A stretch of 64,000 nt of DNA from CAYZJB01 sp964602985 (GTDB taxonomy: Bacteria; CLD3; SB21). Both the position numbers and the translations under genes were made by a program. Below, in pieces: positions 33,553 through 41,717 of the stretch; positions within the stretch are counted from its first letter, which is position 1, and every line of letters starts with the position of its first letter. The stretch spans positions 167,535 through 231,534 of the forward strand of contig CAZRTJ010000003.1 in NCBI GenBank assembly GCA_964602985.1. The letters are read 5' to 3'. The notes beneath the pieces were generated by a model. The model saw only the letters and a list, made by a program, of their open reading frames with translations, ran no database searches and was not told the origin of the DNA.

Positions 33553-34394
33553 TTTTCTTGCACCTTCACCCACAGTTCCAGATAAACCGGTCGTCCCAGA
33601 AATTCTTCGATGTCCTTCCGCGCTTCTTCTCCTACCGATTTGAGCGCCTGCCCCTTGCGTCCGATCAAAATCGCCTTCTGGGACGGCCGTTCCACAATAA
33701 TCTGCGCCTTGACGTAATCCTTTCGATTCTTTCGTTCCTTGAATTCCTCGATCACCACGTCCGTCGAATACGGCACTTCCTCAGAAAAATGGTGAAAGAT
33801 CTTTTCCCGGATAATCTCTGTCACAAAGAATCGTTCGGGTTGTTCGGTCATCAATTCCGGATCATAATACGGCGGGTGTTCCGGCAGGTATCGCGCCACC
33901 GCTTGTTTGACTTGTGGAATGCCGTCTTTGTGCAGGGCGGAAATAGGAATCATTTCTTTGAACAAGCCGGTTTCATGACAGGCGGCCATCAGCGGCAGGA
34001 GGGAATCTTTGGCAATCAGATCGACCTTGTTCAGCAGCAGGACCGCCGGTTTGCCTGACCTTTCCACCAGCGGACGCAGACTTTCCAAAAGATCCGTCGT
34101 TCCCCCAGACACATCCACGATCGGTAGAAGCACGTCTGCCGCATCGACCGCCTCGATTGCATACGCCATCATCTTCTCCTGCAGCGCGTACCGCGGATCG
34201 ATCAGACCAGGCGTGTCGAGAAAAATCATCTGAGCGTCCGACTCATTGGCGATGCCGATCACCCGACGTCGCGTGGTCTGCGGTTTGGGCGAGACGATGG
34301 ACAGTTTGAAATCGAGCAGTGCATTGAGCAGCGTCGACTTGCCGGCATTGGGTCGTCCAATAATGGCCACGTATCCCGATCGAAACATGTTCAC
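33507..34394 (-). CDS. era: GTPase Era
   Basis: 295 residues. G1 is GRPNAGKST (13-21), G2/switch I includes PKPQTTRRRVIG, G3 is DTPGL, G4 is NKVD and G5 SALHKDG. The C-terminal KH domain has ILIGRKGQALKSVGEEAR. Era binds the 3' end of 16S rRNA and helps mature the small subunit. The ATG overlaps the stop of the preceding NTPase gene (ATGA) and the 3' end overlaps the lipoprotein gene. Confidence 0.96.
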   Translation of the reverse strand: MNMFRSGYVAIIGRPNAGKSTLLNALLDFKLSIVSPKPQTTRRRVIGIANESDAQMIFLDTPGLIDPRYALQEKMMAYAIEAVDAADVLLPIVDVSGGTTDLLESLRPLVERSGKPAVLLLNKVDLIAKDSLLPLMAACHETGLFKEMIPISALHKDGIPQVKQAVARYLPEHPPYYDPELMTEQPERFFVTEIIREKIFHHFSEEVPYSTDVVIEEFKERKNRKDYVKAQIIVERPSQKAILIGRKGQALKSVGEEARKDIEEFLGRPVYLELWVKVQEKWRDSEKLLRRLGYE

Positions 34395-34888
34395 ATCCCC
34401 CGCAAATCCCGGACGACGTCCGCCGGTATCTGATCTCGGTTCTCTGCATCCACTCGCACCACACGCGCACGCGGATCATCGAACACCCACGAAAAGGGGT
34501 GTCCCTTCCGGCTCATGGTGAGAATGCATGTGTACCGCTCGATCACGCTTCGCAGGGTGTCCACGAACACCTTCGACCGGCAATACAATCCGCCCACCTC
34601 GTCCACATACACCACGTCTTCCTCATCCATCGCATCAAACGTCTCCTTCACAAATCGGTCGAATGTATCGAATTTCAATATCAAATGCATGCCCTCGCGC
34701 ACGGCGATCTGCTCGGACAGCCCCGCGTGATTCACTGCCCGCAATCCAGTGCGGTGAGACGACTGCCAATCGGCAAATGTGAGAAACCCTCTCGGCTTTT
34801 CCACCGACGCGACGATTCGCTCGACGGCTGTGGTCTTCCCGATGAAGGGAAGGCCGGTAAGAACAAAGATCCTTCGCGATCGCATCAT
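34391..34888 (-). CDS. P-loop NTPase, THEP1-like
   Basis: 165 residues with an N-terminal P-loop GLPFIGKTT (residues 12-20) and a Walker B-like VVYVDEVGGLYC. The size and the DEVG motif fit the THEP1 nucleoside-triphosphatase family, of poorly known role. Its C-terminus (ADVVRDLRGM) overlaps the era start by four bases, so both are translated together. It lies 17 bases after the second GWxTD gene. The family call is moderate; a kinase of the same fold cannot be excluded. Confidence 0.75.
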   Translation of the reverse strand: MMRSRRIFVLTGLPFIGKTTAVERIVASVEKPRGFLTFADWQSSHRTGLRAVNHAGLSEQIAVREGMHLILKFDTFDRFVKETFDAMDEEDVVYVDEVGGLYCRSKVFVDTLRSVIERYTCILTMSRKGHPFSWVFDDPRARVVRVDAENRDQIPADVVRDLRGM

Positions 34889-34905
34889 CGGGGACGGGCC
34901 ACGAG

Positions 34906-36222
34906 CTACCGCAGGCTCAGATAGCTTTCGAATTCCATGCGATTGTACAGCTCGTAATCCCCGACACTCGTGAAATCCACGAAGATTAATTTGAGATTGG
35001 CCTGATAGAAATACCAGACCTCATACGGCTTGCTGTTCGATTCGTACGGATGACGTTCGATGTCGTCGGGAGTTCCCAGAATGATATACACCATCCCGCG
35101 ATCGTTATCCCAGCCCTCGCGGAAACCCGACGTGAAGTAGCGATTGGCATAATCCACACGACGATAATACTCTTCCATCAACTCATTCCGCTCCGTATCC
35201 GGCGTCGGATCGCGCGGCTTCCAAAAGGACCGGAAATATTCTTCTTTTTCCGGCAGGGTCTTCTTCAGAATTTTCGAGATGTTGTCGCCGCGAGCGATGT
35301 GGCGCATCTGTCGAATGGCCTGATCGAGATCAAAACTCTGCGAGGCCAGGGACGGCGTCATAAAGGCCGACAGGCGCACATCGAAGACCGACCGCGTCGA
35401 CGCCCGGTGATTGCCCAGCCACGCCGTGATATCCAGAATGTATTTCCCAAAATGAAGTTTGGGTTTGTCGATCTCGATCGAACTAAACGTCTGGAATTGC
35501 CACACCTTGCGAACCACGCTGTCTTCGAGCACCGGCTTCTGATTCTTGTCCAACACTCGATACTGGATCTTCACTTCGTCGGTATCCGGAACGGACGATG
35601 CATTCTTGTACTTGAACGCAAATCGCTCGTCGTAAATCTCAAAATACACCGCGTATTTGCTGTATTCGTTGTCGAAACTCTTGAAGACGTTCGGCACGAT
35701 ATTGACGATATCCAGCAGCGTGTCCTTCTGGATTCGATCGGCGAAAATCAGATCGCTGATCCCCACCGGTCGATCGCGGAACGTCCGCGCCGGAATTTCC
35801 AACTGCCGCTGTCCGCTCTTCTGCGTTTCTTTGTCCATCAGATTGACGCTGAGCACATAATCGCCCGGCGGCAGGTCGAGCGTCAAACGACTGAAGTGGA
35901 ATCGCACGTCCGAGGCGGTCTCCTGATAATCGGCCAACTGCACCTCACGGTCCTGGATCTCCCGTTTGACCAGGTTCTTTTGCTTATCAAAAATCTGGAA
36001 CGTCAACTCATACTGGGCGCGGAAAAAGTCGTTTTGAAATCTTGAAAAGACGAGCTCGCTGTGCGAGACCTTGACGAAGACTTCCATTCGTCCTTTCGTC
36101 GTGTCCTTCGACGCAAAATTGGCAGCATCCAGGAAGAAGAATGGCCCGCCCGTACCTTTCTGTGACCACGCCGATACCGACAGCACAGACAACAACACGA
36201 GGATTCGTCCGCAAACGCTCAT
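34906..36222 (-). CDS. GWxTD domain-containing exported protein (second copy)
   Basis: 438 residues with a signal peptide (ILVLLSVLSVSAWSQ), a beta-rich N-terminal half and a C-terminal GWxTD domain: FWKPRDPTPDTERNE, EYYRRVDYANRYF, the signature GWDNDRGMVYIILG (Thr replaced by Asn) and YEVWYFYQ. Its organisation matches the 25268-26662 protein closely, so the two are paralogues of similar length. The start overlaps the rimO stop (ATGA). Exported, function unknown; its fixed place among rimO, era and mutS2 is notable. Confidence 0.9.
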   Translation of the reverse strand: MSVCGRILVLLSVLSVSAWSQKGTGGPFFFLDAANFASKDTTKGRMEVFVKVSHSELVFSRFQNDFFRAQYELTFQIFDKQKNLVKREIQDREVQLADYQETASDVRFHFSRLTLDLPPGDYVLSVNLMDKETQKSGQRQLEIPARTFRDRPVGISDLIFADRIQKDTLLDIVNIVPNVFKSFDNEYSKYAVYFEIYDERFAFKYKNASSVPDTDEVKIQYRVLDKNQKPVLEDSVVRKVWQFQTFSSIEIDKPKLHFGKYILDITAWLGNHRASTRSVFDVRLSAFMTPSLASQSFDLDQAIRQMRHIARGDNISKILKKTLPEKEEYFRSFWKPRDPTPDTERNELMEEYYRRVDYANRYFTSGFREGWDNDRGMVYIILGTPDDIERHPYESNSKPYEVWYFYQANLKLIFVDFTSVGDYELYNRMEFESYLSLR

Positions 36223-37604
36223 ACAGGTTCCTTTGTAAGTGGCTTCGCAAACAGTTCGTATTCGGCGGCATCGTCCACCAGGGCATCGACAAATCGACCC
36301 GGGCGAGTCTCCGCATTTCGCAGTACGACTTCGTTGTCAATCTCCGGAGCGTCGCGCTCGGTGCGGCCAATCCAGTGGCCCCCTTCTTGTCGATCCACCA
36401 GTACGCGCACCGACCGGCCAATCCAGGAGCGGTTCGTTTCCAGTGAAATTTCTCTCTGCATTTCCATCAGCCGATCATGCCGTTCCTGTTTGATGGACGG
36501 CGGCACGCGGTCAGCCAGTCCGTAGGCGGGCGTTCCCTCTTCATCGCTGTACAGGAATACACCCAGTCGATCAAATCGATACCGCATGACAAACTCGAGC
36601 AGTTCTCCGAAATCGGTTTCCGTTTCCCCCGGAAATCCGGCGATTAACGAGGTCCGCACGGCCACGTCGGGGATGCGCTCCCGCAGTTTGTTCAAGACTC
36701 TCTCGGTTTCGACGCGCGTCGTGTTCCTCCGCATGCTCTTCAACACCCGGTCGGAGATGTGCTGGATCGGAAGATCGACATACTTGCAGACCTTCGGTAA
36801 GCCGGCGATCGTCTCGATCAGATCGTCCGAGAAAACCGATGGATACAGATACAGGATCCGAATCCATTCGATTCCGTCCAGAGCGTTCAATCGCTCGAGC
36901 AAACGAATCAGATGAACATTGTTCTTTCGATGATCCGCATTGCGATCGAAGTCGTATCCGTAGGAAGACGTGTCCTGCGAAATCAGGATCAGTTCCTTGA
37001 CCCCTTGATCGGCCAGACGTCTGGCCTCGTCGACGTTTTCATCCATCGTCTTGCTGACCAGATTCCCGCGCATCATCGGGATGTAACAAAACGCACAGCG
37101 CTGATTGCATCCCTCCGAGATTTTCAAATAGGCGAAATGCGATTCGTTCAGCAATTTCCGATCGGACAGGTGGATCTGGTAATGCCCCTCGATGGCCCCG
37201 GTGACCTTGTCAAACTCGTGCACCCCAAACAGCGCGTCCACCTCCGGAATCTCCTGGCGCAATTCGTCACGGTATCTTTCCGATAAACATCCCGCAACGA
37301 TGACACGCGTGACCTTGCCCCGTTTGGCCGCCCGCTGTTTGATTCGCACGGCCGCGAGGATGGCATCGATCGATTCCTGCTTGGCGCTTTCGATGAACCC
37401 GCAGGTGTTGATCACGATGGTATCGGCCTCCGCTGCATCCGCGACAATCTCCGAGCGTTTCAGATTGCCCATCATGACTTCGCTGTCCACCTGATTCTTG
37501 GAACATCCCAGGGAAACAAACGCAACCTTGCGGCTCCCCGTATCGGGAACGGCTGTGGACTGGCCTACGATGGGGAATCGAAAAGGATGGGCGACTTTTG
37601 ACAT
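36219..37604 (-). CDS. rimO: Ribosomal protein S12 methylthiotransferase
   Basis: 461 residues. After an extra 25-residue leader, the UPF0004 domain carries cluster cysteines Cys34, Cys68 and Cys106 (VSLGCSKNQVDSE, NTCGF, VAGCLSER). The radical-SAM domain has Cys166-Cys170-Cys173 (EGCNQRCAFCYIP), and a TRAM domain closes the protein. The LGCSKN and CNQRCAFC sequences fit RimO rather than MiaB. It methylthiolates an Asp of ribosomal protein S12. AAGGCTCGT lies before the ATG and a promoter lies at 37624-37653. It heads a seven-gene operon. Confidence 0.95.
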   Translation of the reverse strand: MSKVAHPFRFPIVGQSTAVPDTGSRKVAFVSLGCSKNQVDSEVMMGNLKRSEIVADAAEADTIVINTCGFIESAKQESIDAILAAVRIKQRAAKRGKVTRVIVAGCLSERYRDELRQEIPEVDALFGVHEFDKVTGAIEGHYQIHLSDRKLLNESHFAYLKISEGCNQRCAFCYIPMMRGNLVSKTMDENVDEARRLADQGVKELILISQDTSSYGYDFDRNADHRKNNVHLIRLLERLNALDGIEWIRILYLYPSVFSDDLIETIAGLPKVCKYVDLPIQHISDRVLKSMRRNTTRVETERVLNKLRERIPDVAVRTSLIAGFPGETETDFGELLEFVMRYRFDRLGVFLYSDEEGTPAYGLADRVPPSIKQERHDRLMEMQREISLETNRSWIGRSVRVLVDRQEGGHWIGRTERDAPEIDNEVVLRNAETRPGRFVDALVDDAAEYELFAKPLTKEPV

Positions 37605-37623
37605 ACGAGCCTTGTTTGCAACG

Positions 37624-37653
37624 AATCTACGTCAAGCCGTGCGAGCATTTCAA
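37624..37653 (-). promoter_or_regulatory. Promoter for the rimO-mutS2 operon
   Basis: Minus strand TTGAAA (37653-37648), 18 bases, TAGATT (37629-37624). It is 20 bases from the rimO ATG, in the gap after the nucleotidase-like gene. Confidence 0.45.
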
Positions 37654-37669
37654 GAACATATCAGGGGCA

Positions 37670-38608
37670 TTACCGCGATTTCTTCGACGATTGGTAGATC
37701 TCAATCCGGCGCTTGAAATCGGGGTTTTCCGGAATCGACGAATCCATGGGCACGAGGCGATGCCGCACCACGCGCCAGATTCCCTGACTCTTCGTCAATT
37801 CCAGGATTCCCACGTGAGTACCACCGCCACCGGCCTGCACGATGGTCGTCCCCCCGACAACCGTCGGTTCCGTCACCTCGGTCTGACTGTGAGATCCGAC
37901 AATCACATCGACGCCGGGGACTTTCTTCACCCACTCCACATCCTCTTCGTATCCGGCGTGTGACAGCACGATGATCATGTCCACTCGTGACCGGAGTTCT
38001 GCCGCTTTTTTTCGAAGTTCGGATATTCCGTCGCCCCAGTCCGTCCAGGGAAGAAGCTTCTTGTCATGGAAATACAGAAAACTGCTCCACGGCAGATGAC
38101 TGACGATACCGAAACTCACGCCGCCCTTGCGGACGATACGCTCCCGCGGGATCGAGGCGCCGCTCACCGCCGGCACATTCACCGACGTGACAGGGAGAGG
38201 ACCGAGCCACCTGGGAACGAAGGACAGCCCGTTGGCAAATTCCTGATCTCCAACACCAATGGCCTCGTACTGCAGCTGTCGGTACAGGCCAATGACCAGT
38301 TCGTCTTTGGGAGGGCTAAAACCGAAAGCATCGAGAAAGTCGCCCGCGTCCAATCTCAAGGCCGTAGAGGAGACAGAGTCAAAAAAGGATTTCCGACGAG
38401 CCAGGCCGCCGAGAGGATCCTCTCCGCAATCGCACACCTCCGCGATGCCGTTATTGTTGTTCGTGAACAGCAAGAGAGCATGATCCTGTGACCAGACACG
38501 AGACACGCCGAGAAGAGCCAGAAGAGGCAGGACCCCGACCAGGCGGAATCCCGCGGACCAGCGGGAATTGCGACCCCGTCGTCTGTTGATGTTATCGTTT
38601 TTCAGCAT
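37670..38608 (-). CDS. 5'-nucleotidase/UshA-like metallophosphatase with altered metal site
   Basis: 312 residues from ATG 38608, which puts a basic N-terminus before the hydrophobic signal (LVGVLPLLALLGVSRVWSQ); earlier ATG/TTG codons up to 38737 are possible. The calcineurin-like fold is recognisable: LRLDAGDF, GVGDQEFANG, VLSHAGYEEDVEWV, VDVIVGSHSQT. The first metal motif, normally TNDxHG, reads FTNNNNG, and it is followed by a CDCGEDPLGGLARR segment like that of the CGC-GGLxRR branch of this family. Loss of the Asp and His ligands may mean a different metal, use of the cysteines, or no catalysis. Exported; substrate unknown. Confidence 0.8.
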   Translation of the reverse strand: MLKNDNINRRRGRNSRWSAGFRLVGVLPLLALLGVSRVWSQDHALLLFTNNNNGIAEVCDCGEDPLGGLARRKSFFDSVSSTALRLDAGDFLDAFGFSPPKDELVIGLYRQLQYEAIGVGDQEFANGLSFVPRWLGPLPVTSVNVPAVSGASIPRERIVRKGGVSFGIVSHLPWSSFLYFHDKKLLPWTDWGDGISELRKKAAELRSRVDMIIVLSHAGYEEDVEWVKKVPGVDVIVGSHSQTEVTEPTVVGGTTIVQAGGGGTHVGILELTKSQGIWRVVRHRLVPMDSSIPENPDFKRRIEIYQSSKKSR

Positions 38609-38939
38609 GACTGCAGTATCCGGCATCCGCAACAATTCTTCAAGTTCTTTGTCGGTTCCAAGGCATGCATGGCCGCCGTCTCCAGTTTCCATCCGCTCGG
38701 CGCACATGTGGATGTAAGAAAAATAATTAGTTGACAATGGATGGCCGGGTCATTACTTTGATGCCGTTGCATGGATGTCGAACCTTCGGATATGGTTCTC
38801 TGAATATGGTGATCAACGCGCAACGGGTCTTCAGAAAAAAAACAGTGCATTTACATTCCCTACCTGTCTTTCATACACGCAGAGTTTCTTTTTCCCGTTC
38901 GGGAAGAGGAGTTATTAACCTAAGTAAAGGAGAAACGAA
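38609..38939. other. Intergenic region with divergent signals and long leader
   Basis: The 331 bases between the nucleotidase-like gene and the barrel gene hold a plus-strand promoter (38731-38759), and a leader of about 170 bases. The leader includes a small hairpin TTCCC-GTTC-GGGAA near 38892-38905 and ends with AAAGGAG before the ATG at 38940. A minus-strand TTGTCA overlaps the plus -35 (38732-38737) but its possible -10 is only 15 bases away. No convincing gene. Confidence 0.5.
38731..38759 (+). promoter_or_regulatory. Promoter for the outer-membrane barrel gene
   Basis: TTGACA at 38731-38736, 17 bases, TACTTT at 38754-38759 followed by G. It implies a 5' leader of about 170 bases, long enough for structure or regulation. 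Confidence 0.55.
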
Positions 38940-39464
38940 ATGAAGAAGCTACTGTTGGCAGTGGCCGTCCTGTTCGCGACCAGCGCATTCGCGCAGCCTG
39001 ACAAAGGCATGATGGAGTTCGGATTGGGCGGAAGCCTTTTCGCGAACCATTCAGAAGCAAAAGTGAGCGAGATTAGCCCCGGTGCCAGCCTTGGTTATTT
39101 CCTTACGCCGGCAATTGAGGTCGGCGGCGAACTTGCGGTTCTGAAATTCGGCGGCGACGGTGCCAGCGGCATGGACAAGTTCAGCGCCCGCGTAGGTGCT
39201 TTCGGTGCCTACCACTTCGCCACACAGGCGAAAATGTGGCCGTATGCTACATTGGGTGTGGACATGGGCATTGGCGATGGTCCTTTGGGCAAGGGTGGTG
39301 GCGATGATTCTCCCTTGAATGTCGGAGGCGGTGTGGGTATCAAGTACTGGCCGATGGAAGGCGGCGCGATCGTTGCGGAAGTTAACTTCACGAAGACGAT
39401 GCCTAAGGCCCTGAAGGAAACCCGTATCGGTATCGATTTGGGAATTCTGATCCGCTTGAAGTAA
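38940..39464 (+). CDS. Small outer-membrane beta-barrel protein
   Basis: 174 residues. A signal peptide (LLLAVAVLFATSAFAQ) is followed by alternating hydrophobic/polar strands with Gly-rich turns (MEFGLGGSLF, LGYFLTPAIEVGGELAVLKFGG, MWPYATLGVDMGIG, GVGIKYWPM) and a C-terminal strand ending in IDLGILIRLK. This is the pattern of eight-stranded OmpW/OmpX/porin-like barrels. AAAGGAG precedes the ATG; the gene has its own promoter and a strong terminator, so it is a single-gene unit and probably abundant. Structural role or small-molecule passage; not resolvable. Confidence 0.82.
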   Translation: MKKLLLAVAVLFATSAFAQPDKGMMEFGLGGSLFANHSEAKVSEISPGASLGYFLTPAIEVGGELAVLKFGGDGASGMDKFSARVGAFGAYHFATQAKMWPYATLGVDMGIGDGPLGKGGGDDSPLNVGGGVGIKYWPMEGGAIVAEVNFTKTMPKALKETRIGIDLGILIRLK

Positions 39465-39483
39465 GAGTCTCTCGATTTTTTTC

Positions 39484-39517
39484 AAAAGCCCGGGCATGTC
39501 CCGGGCTTTTTATTTTT
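39484..39517 (+). terminator. Strong intrinsic terminator after the barrel gene
   Basis: AAAAGCCCGGG pairs with CCCGGGCTTTT over a five-base loop, followed by TATTTTT. The A-tract before the stem could also support termination from the other strand. Confidence 0.93.
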
Positions 39518-39567
39518 CCTCATCTTCGCCGTTTTCGCAGGCCTACGGTTTCCATTCCACAGTTTTC

Positions 39568-39596
39568 TTGATTTTTTGAGCGTCCCCGCCTACATT
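39568..39596 (+). promoter_or_regulatory. Promoter for the inositol-lipid operon
   Basis: TTGATT at 39568-39573, 17 bases, TACATT at 39591-39596. Transcription would begin near 39603, which rules out the upstream TTG 39576 as start of the transferase and supports TTG 39633. Confidence 0.55.
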
Positions 39597-39632
39597 CGGC
39601 CACGTTTTTTAGATTTTTGGAGAGTTTTTCAG

Positions 39633-40346
39633 TTGAGCGTCATGCTTCCAAAAGCCGTGGAACGCGGCTTTCTTTTTGTCATCAATCCGGCCATCCACCT
39701 GTTCACGAGGTCCCGCGTTAATCCAAATTGGTTCACGACGCTGGGCTTCCTTCTGAACGTCGTCGGAGCAGGGTGTTTTGCATGGGGCGCCCGTTTTGGA
39801 ACACGCGAAGACCTGGCCTTCATCGGTTGGGGTGGTTTCTGGGTCCTCATGGGCGGCATCTGCGACATCCTGGACGGCAAGGTCGCCCGCGGATCGGGTC
39901 AGGCGACGAGATTCGGCGCACTGTTCGACTCCGTGCTCGATCGCTATAGCGAAGTAGTCATGTTCCTCGGCATGGGATATTACCTGATTGCTCACGATTA
40001 TTTTAACGAATCGGTCTTTTGTTTCATCGCTCTGGGTGGCTCGACGATGGTCAGCTACATACGCGCCCGATCCGAGGCGCTCCAGCTGGACTGCAAGGTC
40101 GGTCTCATGCAGCGGGCGGAACGCATCGTCTGGCTGGGCGCAGGGTCCCTGTTTTGCGGGCTTTCCGTCTATCTCATGGATCCGAAGTTTGTCTACATGT
40201 TTGGGGATATCCCCCTTTTCAAACCCATCTATTTGTTCACGGTGCCGTTGGCCGTGGTGGCCGTCCTGGCCAATTTCACGGCTGTCCAACGGATGCAACA
40301 CACGTATCGATTGAGTCGTAACGGAACGCAAGGAGACTCGCATTGA
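39633..40346 (+). CDS. CDP-alcohol phosphatidyltransferase, probable phosphatidylinositol-phosphate synthase
   Basis: 237 residues from TTG 39633 (GGAGAG eight bases before). The full CDP-alcohol phosphotransferase signature is present: D-x2-DG-x2-AR-x8-G-x3-D-x3-D as DILDGKVARGSGQATRF, then G-ALF-D-SVL-D. About six membrane spans follow the family plan. These enzymes join an alcohol to CDP-diacylglycerol. The next gene, coupled by a TTGA overlap, makes inositol phosphate, so inositol-3-phosphate is the likely acceptor and phosphatidylinositol phosphate the product. The acceptor is inferred from context, not from residues. Confidence 0.85.
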   Translation: MSVMLPKAVERGFLFVINPAIHLFTRSRVNPNWFTTLGFLLNVVGAGCFAWGARFGTREDLAFIGWGGFWVLMGGICDILDGKVARGSGQATRFGALFDSVLDRYSEVVMFLGMGYYLIAHDYFNESVFCFIALGGSTMVSYIRARSEALQLDCKVGLMQRAERIVWLGAGSLFCGLSVYLMDPKFVYMFGDIPLFKPIYLFTVPLAVVAVLANFTAVQRMQHTYRLSRNGTQGDSH

Positions 40347-41656
40347 AATCCCCGGTTGAACTGAAGAAGGCAGACGGTAAACTTGGAATTCTCTTACCCG
40401 GTATGGGCGCCGTGGCGACGACCATGATCGCCGGCACCATCGCCGTCCGCAAAGGTCTGTCCAAACCGATCGGCTCTCTCACACAGATGGGCACGATCCG
40501 CCTGGGCAAGCGCACGGAGAAACGAACGCCAACGATCAAGGAATTCGTCCCCCTCGCTGACCTGAACCAGATCGTCTTCGGAGGATGGGATATCTTTGAG
40601 GACAATGCCTACGAAGCGGCCATGAAAGCGGGAGTTCTGGACAAGGACCTCCTGAATGCGATCCGGAACGAATTGTCCGCCATTCGCCCGATGAAGGCTG
40701 TCTTTGACCAACACTACGTGAAAAGACTCCAGGGCTCGAATGTCAAAGCCGCTCCCAACAAAATGGAACTGGCAGAACAACTGCGGCGGGACATTCGGGA
40801 ATTCCGTGAAAAGAATGGCTGCGATCGCCTGGTCATGGTCTGGTGCGGTTCGACAGAAATTTTTATCCGACCGTCGGACGTTCATGCGACGGTCGCGTCG
40901 CTGGAAAAAGGATTGAAAGAAAATCATCCCGACATTCCATCCAGCATGATCTACGCGTACGCCGCTATCAAAGAAGGCGTGCCCTACGCCAATGGCGCGC
41001 CGAATCTGTCTGCGGACGTCCCGGCCCTCATTCAGCTCGCGAACGAACACAACGTCCCGATCTGCGGAAAGGACTTCAAGACCGGTCAAACGCTGATGAA
41101 GACCATCCTCGCGCCGGGATTCAAAGCGCGGTTACTGGGTCTCCAGGGCTGGTATTCGACCAACATCCTCGGCAACCGGGACGGTGAGGTCCTTGACGAT
41201 CCGGAGTCCTTCAAGACCAAAGAGGAAAGCAAACTGTCTGTATTGGAACACATCCTCCAGCCGGAATTGTATCCGGAACTCTATGAGAAATTCTCCCATG
41301 TTGTCCGGATTAACTATTATCCGCCGCGCGGCGACAACAAAGAAGGCTGGGATAACATCGACATCTTCGGCTGGCTCGGGTATCCGATGCAAATCAAAGT
41401 CGATTTCCTTTGCCGCGATTCGATCCTCGCGGCTCCCATCGTGCTCGACCTGGCGCTGTTCCTCGATCTGGCGACACGCGCGGGATTCAAGGGTATCCAG
41501 GAGTGGTTGTCCTTTTATTTCAAATCTCCGATGACCGCGCCGGGATTGTACCCGGAACACGACCTGTTCATCCAGCTCATGAAGCTGAAGAACACGCTGC
41601 GGTGGATGCGCGGGGAAGAATTGATTACCCATCTCGGCCTGGAATATTACGACTAG
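40343..41656 (+). CDS. ino1: Inositol-3-phosphate synthase
   Basis: 437 residues. The NAD-binding start is GILLPGMGAVATTMIAG. The conserved WCGSTEIF, the PNLSADVPALIQLA run and the active-site lysine region CGKDFKTGQTLMKT mark a myo-inositol-1-phosphate synthase, which converts glucose-6-phosphate to inositol-3-phosphate. The start is TTG 40343: AAGGAG lies seven bases upstream and the codon overlaps the transferase stop (TTGA). Together with the transferase it forms a two-step route to inositol phospholipid. No phosphatase to finish phosphatidylinositol is in the window. Confidence 0.94.
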   Translation: MKSPVELKKADGKLGILLPGMGAVATTMIAGTIAVRKGLSKPIGSLTQMGTIRLGKRTEKRTPTIKEFVPLADLNQIVFGGWDIFEDNAYEAAMKAGVLDKDLLNAIRNELSAIRPMKAVFDQHYVKRLQGSNVKAAPNKMELAEQLRRDIREFREKNGCDRLVMVWCGSTEIFIRPSDVHATVASLEKGLKENHPDIPSSMIYAYAAIKEGVPYANGAPNLSADVPALIQLANEHNVPICGKDFKTGQTLMKTILAPGFKARLLGLQGWYSTNILGNRDGEVLDDPESFKTKEESKLSVLEHILQPELYPELYEKFSHVVRINYYPPRGDNKEGWDNIDIFGWLGYPMQIKVDFLCRDSILAAPIVLDLALFLDLATRAGFKGIQEWLSFYFKSPMTAPGLYPEHDLFIQLMKLKNTLRWMRGEELITHLGLEYYD

Positions 41657-41717
41657 GCTGTTTTTTCGAAATTCATTTCGGAATTCGCACTCGGCGTCGC
41701 TGGCGACGTCATTCTGA

